A DNA stretch of 64,000 nucleotides from NCBI GenBank assembly GCA_963818505.1, contig CAWFSJ010000001.1, positions 248,001-312,000 of the forward strand. Reading direction: 5' to 3'. The DNA is from JADKAV01 sp963818505 (GTDB lineage Bacteria; Actinomycetota; Actinomycetes; S36-B12; UBA10799). Below the pieces are notes generated by a model that made no database searches, was not told the DNA's origin, and saw only the letters and a program-made list of their open reading frames with translations. The position numbers and the translations under genes were made by a program. This document shows positions 26,804 through 34,964 of the stretch, piece after piece (position 1 is the first letter of the stretch; each line of letters opens with the position of its first letter).

Positions 26804-28147
26804 ATGTCCGTGGTTGTCATCGGTGAGGGTGCGCTCGCAGGTCGTGCCTGCCGGCAGTTGACCTCTGAGGGGCACACCGTCAACCACCTGCGCGGTGCCG
26901 GCGACAAGGAACTCGAGGTTGCGCTCGCGGCCGAGGTCAAGGCGGTCGCTGTGCTGCTGCATGACGACACCTCCGCCATCCGCTACGTCCTGGCCGTCGA
27001 GCACATCCGGCCCGGCGTTCGGATCTATGTGGCTCTGTTCGACCGCACGGCCGCCGATCAATTGCGCGCGGTCGTTCCCGAAGTGACGATCATCTCCCCG
27101 GCCGATGCTGCACTGCCCACCCTGCTGGGCGCTGTGATGGGCCCTGATGTTCTGGCAGTCGGTCCCGGGCTGCCGGACGGCGGCTCCGGGCGCAGCGCCG
27201 TTCGACGAGCCAACGGATTCCTGCAGGTGAGCGGTTTCACTGTGCCCGAATCGATGCGACGTGCGGGGCTGGTCGGCCGGCTCAAAGGCCAGTTCCGTCC
27301 GCATGACGGGAACTCCGCCATTCTGCTCACGGGGCTGCTGGGAATGGCAGCGATCATCGTCATCGACACGTTCCTGCTGATGGCCTTCAAGCACAAGGGC
27401 TGGCTCGAGTCAGTCGCGGAGGCAGTGGCTGTGCTGTCCACGGTCGGCCCGGCGCCGGACGCGGGGGGTTACCCCTGGTACCAGGGATTCACCATCGTCG
27501 CCATGCTGGCCGCGATCATTTTCCTCGCCGTGTTCACAGCCGGCATGGTCGAACACCTGCTGTCGGGACGCTACGTGGGTCTGTTCGGAAGGCGGGCCAT
27601 GCCCCGGTCCGGCCATGTGATCGTCGTGGGGCTCGGGCAAGTCGGATTCCGGTTGTGTCAGGAACTCAGTGACCAAGGGCTGGCCGTCATCGGCCTGGAA
27701 CGCTCGGCGCATTGCCCGAATCTCCCGCTGGCTCGTGCCATCGACATCCCCGTGCTTATCGGCGACGGCGGGATGCGCAGAGTCATGAAGAAGCTCAACG
27801 TCGACCGGAGCCTCGCAGTGGTGGCTGTGGCCAGCAACGAATTGGACAACATCGCTGTGTCCATCACCGCGAGGGCGTTGGCAAAGGGAGTGCCGGTGAT
27901 CATCCGGGCTGGCACGCACGACGCGATCGAGGAGACGGCCTCCTTGTTCAGCATCGGGTCGGTGGTCGACGTCGACGGACTTACCGTGAGCGCAGTCTCG
28001 GACTGGTATGCAGGCGACCATCCCGCGTATCTGGCCGACGTCGGATCAGATATCGCGGTCATCACCTGGGACGGGGGCCTGGTCACCCGTCCGAAGACTG
28101 TGGGAAGCCAATGCCCCCACGTGGAACGGTCACAAAAGGAGCACTGA
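26804..28147 (+). CDS. RCK/TrkA-domain membrane protein, ion-channel-like
   Basis: A 447-residue protein. An N-terminal Rossmann-like domain (VVVIGEGALAGRACRQL, residues 2-125) is followed by two helices (about 165-185 and 228-250) and a second TrkA-N domain (VIVVGLGQVGFRLCQEL, near 270-400). The helix-loop-helix resembles a potassium channel pore, but the filter position reads STVGPAPDAGGY instead of TVGYGD. It may be a K+ channel-like conductance or a nucleotide-sensing membrane protein. It has its own start 48 bases after the importer ATPase. Confidence 0.7.
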   Translation: MSVVVIGEGALAGRACRQLTSEGHTVNHLRGAGDKELEVALAAEVKAVAVLLHDDTSAIRYVLAVEHIRPGVRIYVALFDRTAADQLRAVVPEVTIISPADAALPTLLGAVMGPDVLAVGPGLPDGGSGRSAVRRANGFLQVSGFTVPESMRRAGLVGRLKGQFRPHDGNSAILLTGLLGMAAIIVIDTFLLMAFKHKGWLESVAEAVAVLSTVGPAPDAGGYPWYQGFTIVAMLAAIIFLAVFTAGMVEHLLSGRYVGLFGRRAMPRSGHVIVVGLGQVGFRLCQELSDQGLAVIGLERSAHCPNLPLARAIDIPVLIGDGGMRRVMKKLNVDRSLAVVAVASNELDNIAVSITARALAKGVPVIIRAGTHDAIEETASLFSIGSVVDVDGLTVSAVSDWYAGDHPAYLADVGSDIAVITWDGGLVTRPKTVGSQCPHVERSQKEH

Positions 28148-28222
28148 CCTGCGTCGGTTGGACCTTCACCGACACAACAGCCGCGAGTGCGGCCTAAAGT
28201 CGTCCCCGGAGGGGAGTCAGCC

Positions 28223-29623
28223 ATGAGACTGCATCGATCGACCCGAGCCGCGATTATCACCAGTGGCCTGCTCATCACGTCCTTGGTAGCCGGTGGGCCT
28301 GGATGGAGCGCCCCGCCCAGCAATGACAACCGAGCGGATGCCATTCGCCTGAATCTGCCGGCACAGGTGACAGGGACTTTGGTCGACGCCACGCTCGACC
28401 CCGACGAGCCCGAAGGCTGCGAGGAGATCACAGGATCGGTGTGGTACCGCTTCACCGCACCCAAGCGCGGCGCTGTGATCATCGCCCTGGATGCCGCCGG
28501 GGAGATGGACGCCAACTTCGTGTTGTACCGACAGGTCCGCTCCAGGCTCGACTTCGAGGACTGTGCTTCCACCGACTCCCGCGGACTGGCCACTCTGGAC
28601 ACCGAGGGCTTGGAGCCGAACGGCGAGTACGCGATCCAGGTGGGGCTGAACCGAGGGTCGGTTGCTGACTCCTTCGACCTACGCGTTCTGATTCCGAGCC
28701 CGCCGCCGGAGCCCCCGGGCAAGCGGCTGCCATCCGGAGGAGTGCGCAACAAGGTCGACCGGTTGCTCAACTCCGGGGACGCGTATTGGATGCCCATGCG
28801 GGAGGGCCGCACGATGCGCCTGAGCCTGCGCACCAAGAGGTGCACGGCACTTGAGGTATACGGTCCGGGCACCAAGGACTTCGATGGGTCGCCGATCAAG
28901 TCGCTGAACTGCGGTGGCTACTCCCTGTTCACGCCTAGTGAGTCAGGTAGGCATTTCCTGGTAGTGCGCGCTGGACGCAGTCGTGAGCCGCAGCCTTACC
29001 GCCTGCGCGTGGCACAAGCTCGACGTGACGACACCATTCCCGGCGTGTTCATCAGGAACAACTCACGTGTTGCCGGCCGCGTCAACGGGGGTATCGACTC
29101 CCGAGACCTCTACCGCTTCGACGTGACCCGACGCAGCAAGTTGACCTTGACGGTGACTGGCGGGCCGGAGGTGCGCCTGGTGACCGACAGCGGACGCAGG
29201 CTCGGCCGAGGCGACATCTTCGACCGGACATTGGCCGCGGGTAGGTACTTCGTGGCTGTCGAAGGTTCGGGCAAGTACACCCTCAAGCGGGTGTCGCGTA
29301 CGATCACGAACTCCTCCGTTACGTTCAACGGCCGTCGCCGAGCGGTGATGAGTCCGGGGGGCAGCGCGAGCCTTGCACTGCAGGTTCGACCGGGCGTGTC
29401 AGGTCCTGGTGTGATGGTGGTGGAGCGCTTCGACCCGTTCGACGGTTGGCAGTTCTCCAAGCGGTACCGGGTGAGTGTGAGCAACGGTTCGGCCACCGCG
29501 TCCTATCAGCCGGCCAGCGTCGGGCGCTACCGCGTGTTCGCACAGTTCAAAGGGTCCTCGACGGCGGCCCCGTCAGATGCCGGTTGGGCAAGGCTGCGGG
29601 TGCAGGAGCCACTGAGCGAGTAG
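28223..29623 (+). CDS. Secreted protein with beta-sandwich repeats, function unknown
   Basis: A 466-residue protein with a signal peptide (AAIITSGLLITSLVAGG, cleavage near residue 33). The first domain (residues 35-160) resembles pre-peptidase C-terminal or carbohydrate-binding beta-sandwiches: PPSNDNRADAIRLN and GSVWYRFTAPKRGAVIIALD. Two further beta-rich repeats follow (about 180-300 and 300-375), then an Ig-like end (RPGVSGPGVMVVERF). Three Cys in domain one and two in domain two could form disulfides. No enzyme motif is seen. ATG 28223 is preceded by GGAGGGGAG. Confidence 0.6.
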   Translation: MRLHRSTRAAIITSGLLITSLVAGGPGWSAPPSNDNRADAIRLNLPAQVTGTLVDATLDPDEPEGCEEITGSVWYRFTAPKRGAVIIALDAAGEMDANFVLYRQVRSRLDFEDCASTDSRGLATLDTEGLEPNGEYAIQVGLNRGSVADSFDLRVLIPSPPPEPPGKRLPSGGVRNKVDRLLNSGDAYWMPMREGRTMRLSLRTKRCTALEVYGPGTKDFDGSPIKSLNCGGYSLFTPSESGRHFLVVRAGRSREPQPYRLRVAQARRDDTIPGVFIRNNSRVAGRVNGGIDSRDLYRFDVTRRSKLTLTVTGGPEVRLVTDSGRRLGRGDIFDRTLAAGRYFVAVEGSGKYTLKRVSRTITNSSVTFNGRRRAVMSPGGSASLALQVRPGVSGPGVMVVERFDPFDGWQFSKRYRVSVSNGSATASYQPASVGRYRVFAQFKGSSTAAPSDAGWARLRVQEPLSE

Positions 29624-29653
29624 TCGCTGCCGATTTCCTGATCTAATGCAGCA

Positions 29654-31186
29654 GTGACCAACGCCTGCAATGTGGATGCCCTGACGTTGCACGATGTGGT
29701 TGAAGTTGCGCGCCACGATGCCAAAATTGTGCTGGAGCAACCCGTTGTGGATCGCGTTGCGGCCGGACGTGTCACCGTGGAGGGTTTGGCGGCATCGCCG
29801 AAACCCGCGTACGGGATCTCCACGGGTTTCGGGGCGCTGGCCACCATCTCCATCGCGCCGGAGCGCCGCACGGCACTGCAGGTGAGCCTCATCCGCAGCC
29901 ATGCGGCGGGCACTGGACAGCCGGTCGACGAAGAGGTGATCCGGGCCATGATGCTCCTGAGGCTCAAGACCCTCGCCTCAGGCTCGACAGGCGTGCGCCC
30001 GGTTGTGGTACAGACCTTGACCGCCATGTTGAACGCGGGCCTTGTCCCAGTCGTGCGCGAATACGGTTCGCTCGGCTGCAGCGGTGACCTTGCCCCCCTC
30101 GCGCATGTGGCCCTGGCCGCGATGGGCGAAGGTCAGGTGCAGGTGCGTGGTCGGGTCCAGGAAGCCGGACCTGCGCTGAGCCAGGCCGGCATCGAGCCAC
30201 TGGTCCTGCAGGAGAAGGAAGGCCTGGCCCTCATCAACGGGACCGACGGCATGCTGGGGATGCTCGCCCTGGCCCTGTCCGACCTCTCAGAACTGCTGAC
30301 TTTGTCCGACCTCACGACAGCAATGACCGTGGAGGCCCTGCTGGGCACCGACCGTGTGTTCGCAGCGGACATCACCGCCCTGCGACCTCACCCGGGCCCG
30401 CAGGTCAGCGCGGCGAACATCCGGGCTCTGCTGGACGGGTCGCCGATCATGGCCAGCCACCGCGACGACACCGAGCACCTCGTACAGGACGCGTATTCCT
30501 TGCGGTGCTCGCCGCAGGTGACCGGCGCCGCCCGCGATACGGCGGCCTACGCCAGGCTGGTCGCTGAACGCGAGTTGGCCTCTGTGATCGACAACCCTGT
30601 CGTGCTGCCCGACGGGCGGGTCGAGTCCAATGGGAACTTCCACGGGGCACCCGTGGCCTACGTACTGGACTTCTTGGCCATCGCGGCAGCCGACGTGGCA
30701 TCGATCTCCGAACGGCGAACCGACCGGATGCTCGACCGTACGCGCTCGCAGGGATTACCGCCGTTCCTCGGCCAGGAGGCCGGCGTTGACTCCGGATACA
30801 TGATCGCCCAGTACGCGGCCGCCGGCATCGTGTCGAGCCTCAAGCGCCTGGCCACGCCAGCCAGCGTCGACTCGATCCCGAGTTCGGCCATGCAGGAGGA
30901 CCACGTCTCGATGGGGTGGGCAGCGGGCCTGAAGTTGCGCGAGGCGGTGGACGGCCTGCGCCGCGTGCTGGCCATCGAACTACTCGTGGCTGCACGTGCT
31001 CTGGATCTGCGGGCGCCCATCGAGCCAGCACCCGGAACTGCCGCTGCCGTGTCGACCGTTCGGGCACGTGTGCGGGGCCCTGGTCCCGACAGTTTTGTGT
31101 CCCGGGAGATCGAGGACGTCGTCGAACTCGTCCGGGATGGCAGCGTGCTGGCGGCGGTTCGCGCTGTTGTTGACCAATTGCAGTAG
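29654..31186 (+). CDS. hutH: Histidine ammonia-lyase
   Basis: A 510-residue histidase that converts histidine to urocanate and ammonia. The prosthetic group MIO is made autocatalytically from Ala-Ser-Gly in most members; here the triplet is Cys142-Ser143-Gly144 within GSLGCSGDLAPLAH, so the essential Ser and Gly are kept. Other conserved parts include FNGTDG-like INGTDGMLGM and the later VESNGNFHGAP. The GTG start at 29654 lies 7 bases after TCTAAT, so a leaderless transcript is possible. First gene of the hut operon. Confidence 0.95.
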   Translation: MTNACNVDALTLHDVVEVARHDAKIVLEQPVVDRVAAGRVTVEGLAASPKPAYGISTGFGALATISIAPERRTALQVSLIRSHAAGTGQPVDEEVIRAMMLLRLKTLASGSTGVRPVVVQTLTAMLNAGLVPVVREYGSLGCSGDLAPLAHVALAAMGEGQVQVRGRVQEAGPALSQAGIEPLVLQEKEGLALINGTDGMLGMLALALSDLSELLTLSDLTTAMTVEALLGTDRVFAADITALRPHPGPQVSAANIRALLDGSPIMASHRDDTEHLVQDAYSLRCSPQVTGAARDTAAYARLVAERELASVIDNPVVLPDGRVESNGNFHGAPVAYVLDFLAIAAADVASISERRTDRMLDRTRSQGLPPFLGQEAGVDSGYMIAQYAAAGIVSSLKRLATPASVDSIPSSAMQEDHVSMGWAAGLKLREAVDGLRRVLAIELLVAARALDLRAPIEPAPGTAAAVSTVRARVRGPGPDSFVSREIEDVVELVRDGSVLAAVRAVVDQLQ

Positions 31187-31203
31187 TCAAACCAGGAGGT
31201 CTC

Positions 31204-32871
31204 ATGTCGCATGAACTCGGCACACCCATCCCGATGCGCGCTGCTCGCGGTTCGGAGCTCACTGCGCGGGGATGGCCGCAGGAGGCGGCCATGCGGATGC
31301 TGGCGAACAACCTCGACCCCGAGGTCGCCGAGGATCCCGACCGGTTGGTGGTGTACGGGGGGACTGGCCGTGCGGCGCGCGACTGGCCCAGTCTGAACGC
31401 GATGATGCGCACGCTCACGACTCTGCGCGACGACGAGACGATGCTGGTTCAATCGGGGCGGCCCGTGGGGGTCATGACAACCCATGAGTGGGCCCCGAGG
31501 GTGCTCATCGCGAACTCCAACCTCGTGGGCGACTGGGCGACCTGGCCGGAGTTCCGCCGCCTGGAGGCCCTCGGCCTGACGATGTACGGGCAGATGACGG
31601 CCGGCTCCTGGATCTACATCGGCACCCAGGGGATCCTGCAAGGCACCTACGAGACCTTCGGGGCGGTCGCTGCGAAGCGCTTCGGGGGCACGCTGGCCGG
31701 CACCCTCACACTCACCGGTGGTTGTGGCGGGATGGGGGGAGCGCAACCTCTTGCCGTGACCATGAACGACGGCGCGTGCTTGATCGTCGACGTGGACGCG
31801 ACGCGTCTGGCCCGGCGGGTCAAGGACCGGTACTTGGACGAGTGGACCGATGACCTCGACGTGGCGATCGAGGCGGCGGTGCGGGCCAAGACCGAGCGCC
31901 GCGGTTGGAGCGTCGGGGTGGTCGGCAACTGCGCCGACGTGGTCCCGGAGTTGCTTCGCCGCGGGGTGGAGATCGACATCGTCACCGACCAGACATCGGC
32001 GCACGACCCGCTGTCCTACCTTCCCAGCGGAATCGCCTTCGAGGAATGGCACGCTGAGGCCGAAAAGGATCCGCAGGGGTTCACCGACCGAGCCCGAGAG
32101 TCGATGGCCCGTCACGTCGAGGCCATGGTCGGCTTCATGGACGCGGGGTGTGAGGTCTTCGACTACGGCAACTCGATCCGCGGGGAGGCCCAGCTTGCCG
32201 GCTACTCCCGAGCCTTCGACTTCCCAGGTTTCGTCCCTGCCTATATCCGCCCGCTGTTCTGTGAGGGCAAAGGCCCCTTCCGATGGGCGGCGCTCTCGGG
32301 AGACCCCAAAGACATCGCTGTGACTGATCAGGCGGTGCTGGATCTGTTCCCGGAGAACGAGGCTCTGGCCCGGTGGATACACGCTGCTCAGGACCGTGTG
32401 GCCTATCAGGGACTGCCCGCGAGGATCTGCTGGCTCGGTTATGGAGAGAGGGACAAGGCCGGTGTTCGTTTCAACGAACTCGTCGCCTCCGGTGACATCT
32501 CCGCCCCGGTGGTGATCGGCCGCGACCATCTCGACTGCGGTTCGGTTGCTTCGCCGTACCGCGAGACCGAGGCCATGATGGACGGCAGCGATGCGATTGC
32601 GGACTGGCCGTTGCTCAACGCGCTGGTCAGCACCGCCTCGGGCGCGTCGTGGGTGTCGATCCACCACGGCGGGGGAGTCGGGATCGGGCGATCCTTGCAC
32701 GCCGGCCAGGTGTGCGTGGCCGACGGCACGCCATTGGCGTCGGAGAAGCTGCGCCGGGTCCTGACCAATGACCCGGGCATGGGTGTCATCCGGCACGTGG
32801 ATGCGGGCTACCCGGAGGCGATCGCGGTCGCCCACCGCGACGCAGTGACCATACCGATGGCGCAGCAGTGA
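31204..32871 (+). CDS. hutU: Urocanate hydratase
   Basis: A 555-residue urocanase, normal length. It converts urocanate to imidazolonepropionate using tightly bound NAD+. The Gly-rich NAD region GGCGGMGGAQPLAVTMN is near residue 174, DYGNSIRGEA near 320 is conserved, and the C-terminal block holds SIHHGGGVGIGRSLHAGQ. The ATG at 31204 has an AGGAGG site 6 bases upstream and follows hutH by 17 bases. Cytoplasmic second enzyme of histidine degradation. Confidence 0.96.
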   Translation: MSHELGTPIPMRAARGSELTARGWPQEAAMRMLANNLDPEVAEDPDRLVVYGGTGRAARDWPSLNAMMRTLTTLRDDETMLVQSGRPVGVMTTHEWAPRVLIANSNLVGDWATWPEFRRLEALGLTMYGQMTAGSWIYIGTQGILQGTYETFGAVAAKRFGGTLAGTLTLTGGCGGMGGAQPLAVTMNDGACLIVDVDATRLARRVKDRYLDEWTDDLDVAIEAAVRAKTERRGWSVGVVGNCADVVPELLRRGVEIDIVTDQTSAHDPLSYLPSGIAFEEWHAEAEKDPQGFTDRARESMARHVEAMVGFMDAGCEVFDYGNSIRGEAQLAGYSRAFDFPGFVPAYIRPLFCEGKGPFRWAALSGDPKDIAVTDQAVLDLFPENEALARWIHAAQDRVAYQGLPARICWLGYGERDKAGVRFNELVASGDISAPVVIGRDHLDCGSVASPYRETEAMMDGSDAIADWPLLNALVSTASGASWVSIHHGGGVGIGRSLHAGQVCVADGTPLASEKLRRVLTNDPGMGVIRHVDAGYPEAIAVAHRDAVTIPMAQQ

Positions 32872-32872
32872 C

Positions 32873-34063
32873 GTGTCCAGTGTGCTGCTGGACAACATAG
32901 GCGAACTGGTCACCAATGACCCCGAGGTCGTCACAGCCGACGGGTTGGGGACCATGTCGGACGCGGCACTCGTCGTCGACGAGGGTCGTGTGGTCTGGGT
33001 GGGTCCGGCGGCCAGTGCACCCGCCAGTGACGAACGACTGGACTGCGAAGGTGCCGCCGTACTCCCCGGCTTCGTGGACAGCCACTCCCACGTGGTCTTC
33101 GCCGGTGACAGGTCCGCGGAATTCGCAGCGCGCATGGCCGGGACCGCCTACAGCGCCGGCGGCATCCGCACGACCGTGCAGGCGACGCGTGAAGCTTCCG
33201 ACGGTGCCCTGCGGGAGAACGCGCGCCGGTTGACCCAGGAGTTGCTGCGCAGCGGCTCTACGACTTTCGAGATCAAGTCCGGGTACGGGCTGACCGTCGA
33301 CGACGAAGCTCGAAGCCTTGATGTGGCAGCGGGGTTCACCCCGGAGGTCACGTATCTCGGGGCCCACGTCGTGCCCGAGGAGTTCGCCAGCGATCGCGCG
33401 GGGTACGTGGATCTTGTCTGTGGTCCGATGCTGGATGCCTGTGCCTCCAAAGCGCGATGGATCGATGTCTTCTGCGACCGTGGCGCGTTCGACGCCGATG
33501 AGGCGCGCACGATCCTGGCCGCCGGTTCGGCCCGGGGCCTGATCCCAAGGGTGCACGCCAATCAACTGCAGCAGGGTCCCGGTGTGAAGCTCGCAGTGGA
33601 ACTCGGCGCCGCATCCGCGGATCACTGCACCCACCTGGACGAGGCGGACATCGCAGCCCTGGCCGACAGTGACACGACCGTGGCAACGCTGCTGCCGGTA
33701 GCCGAGTTCTCCACCCGCAGCGCGTACCCCGACGCCCGCAGACTGCTCGACGCTGGGGTCGAGGTGGCCTTGGCCACCGACTGCAACCCTGGCACCAGTT
33801 ACACGACCTCCATGAGTCTGTGCATCGCCTTGGCGGTTCGGGAGATGAACATGACGGTGCCGGAGGCACTTCGCGCGGCCACTGTCGGCGGGGCCGCTGC
33901 GCTGCGCCGTCCGGACCTCGGAAGGATCCGTGATCAGGGTGCGGCGGATATGGTCCTGTTGAACGCGCCGTCATACATACATCTGGCCTACAGGCCGGGG
34001 GTGGATCTGATCCGGCAGGTCTGGCGCCAGGGCCGGCCCGTGAGGAGCCCTGATGTCCGCTGA
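32873..34063 (+). CDS. hutI: Imidazolonepropionase
   Basis: A 396-residue amidohydrolase that opens imidazolonepropionate to formiminoglutamate. Metal ligands are visible in FVDSHSHVVFAGDRSAEF near residue 64, FEIKSGYGL near 140 and the Asp in ALATDCNPGTSYT near 303. The GTG start at 32873 is one base after the hutU stop. The 3' end overlaps the next gene by 11 bases. Third enzyme of the pathway. Confidence 0.95.
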   Translation: MSSVLLDNIGELVTNDPEVVTADGLGTMSDAALVVDEGRVVWVGPAASAPASDERLDCEGAAVLPGFVDSHSHVVFAGDRSAEFAARMAGTAYSAGGIRTTVQATREASDGALRENARRLTQELLRSGSTTFEIKSGYGLTVDDEARSLDVAAGFTPEVTYLGAHVVPEEFASDRAGYVDLVCGPMLDACASKARWIDVFCDRGAFDADEARTILAAGSARGLIPRVHANQLQQGPGVKLAVELGAASADHCTHLDEADIAALADSDTTVATLLPVAEFSTRSAYPDARRLLDAGVEVALATDCNPGTSYTTSMSLCIALAVREMNMTVPEALRAATVGGAAALRRPDLGRIRDQGAADMVLLNAPSYIHLAYRPGVDLIRQVWRQGRPVRSPDVR

Positions 34064-34964
34064 TCTGCCGCACGACCCGCTGTGGCCGCGTGCCAGTACG
34101 TGGCTGAGCCGCGGAACGGACACGTGGGATCGCGAGGGTGGCCTCCCGGAACTGGCGCTGGTGGGCGTGCCCGCGCATAGGACGTCTATCTCCAAAACAC
34201 ATGCAGATCAGACCCCGGATGCGGTGCGAACTGCCATCGCGCGCTACTCGACATGGGTTGCCTCCGAGTCGCTCGACCTGCAGGAGCTGTGGGCCGTTGA
34301 CCTGGGAAACATCCACGAACCAGACGGCCCAGCAGGCGAGCAGCGCACGACTGAGGTGATCCAGAGGTTCCCCGGTCAGCTACTCGTGGCACTCGGTGGC
34401 GACAACTCACTGACCTACGCAGTCGCGCAGGCCCGTGCGGCCACGGGTCTGATAACGCTGGACGCCCATCACGACGTGCGCGACGGAACGTCCAATGGCT
34501 CACCTGTGCAGCGATTGGTCGAGGCGGGTTTCGACGGTTCGCAGATCGTCCAGATCGGGATCAGCGACTTCGCCAACTCGCGCGATTACGCCCAGCGGAC
34601 CAGCGAATACGGGATCACAGTCATCCATCGCGACGAGGTTGAAACCCGCGGGATCGCGGGGGTAATGGCGCAGGCGATGGAGATCGCAGGCGCAGGTCCG
34701 CGTCCGCGTATTCATGTGGATCTCGATGTCGATGTGTGCGATCGCAGCGTCGTGCCCGCGTGTCCTGCGGCGCTGCCCGGTGGCTTGAGCGCTCGCGACC
34801 TGCGACAGGCGGCTCGTATCAGCGGCAGCGACCCGCGAGTCGTCAGCGTCGATTTCGCCGAGGTGGACGCATCGGCCGACTCTGCCGACCAACGCACCGT
34901 TCGGCTCGTGGCTCTGGGTTTCCTCGAGGTGGCCGCGGGCCTTGCCGGGCGGCTGCGAGGTTAG
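34053..34964 (+). CDS. hutG: Arginase-family hydrolase, probable formimidoylglutamase
   Basis: A 303-residue ureohydrolase-fold protein. The metal-binding motifs are TLDAHHDVRD (Asp137, His139, Asp141) and HVDLDVDVCD (Asp223-Asp227). The first motif, normally GGDHS, is GGDNS, so one manganese ligand is Asn118 instead of His. Its place as fourth gene after hutI argues for the last hut step, formiminoglutamate to glutamate plus formamide. Agmatinase or guanidinobutyrase activity cannot be excluded. The ATG lies inside the end of hutI, implying coupling. Confidence 0.8.
   Translation: MSADLPHDPLWPRASTWLSRGTDTWDREGGLPELALVGVPAHRTSISKTHADQTPDAVRTAIARYSTWVASESLDLQELWAVDLGNIHEPDGPAGEQRTTEVIQRFPGQLLVALGGDNSLTYAVAQARAATGLITLDAHHDVRDGTSNGSPVQRLVEAGFDGSQIVQIGISDFANSRDYAQRTSEYGITVIHRDEVETRGIAGVMAQAMEIAGAGPRPRIHVDLDVDVCDRSVVPACPAALPGGLSARDLRQAARISGSDPRVVSVDFAEVDASADSADQRTVRLVALGFLEVAAGLAGRLRG

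Noticed and set aside
25904..27394. A 496-codon minus-strand frame across the importer ATPase and RCK gene
   Set aside because: His/Asp/Gln-rich nonsense translation antisense to strong ABC motifs; a shadow of GC-skewed codon use.
30658..33135. An 825-codon minus-strand open frame across hutH, hutU and hutI
   Set aside because: The sense strand carries three enzymes with intact catalytic motifs; the antisense frame has a low-complexity, Arg/Ser/Thr-rich translation with no domain.
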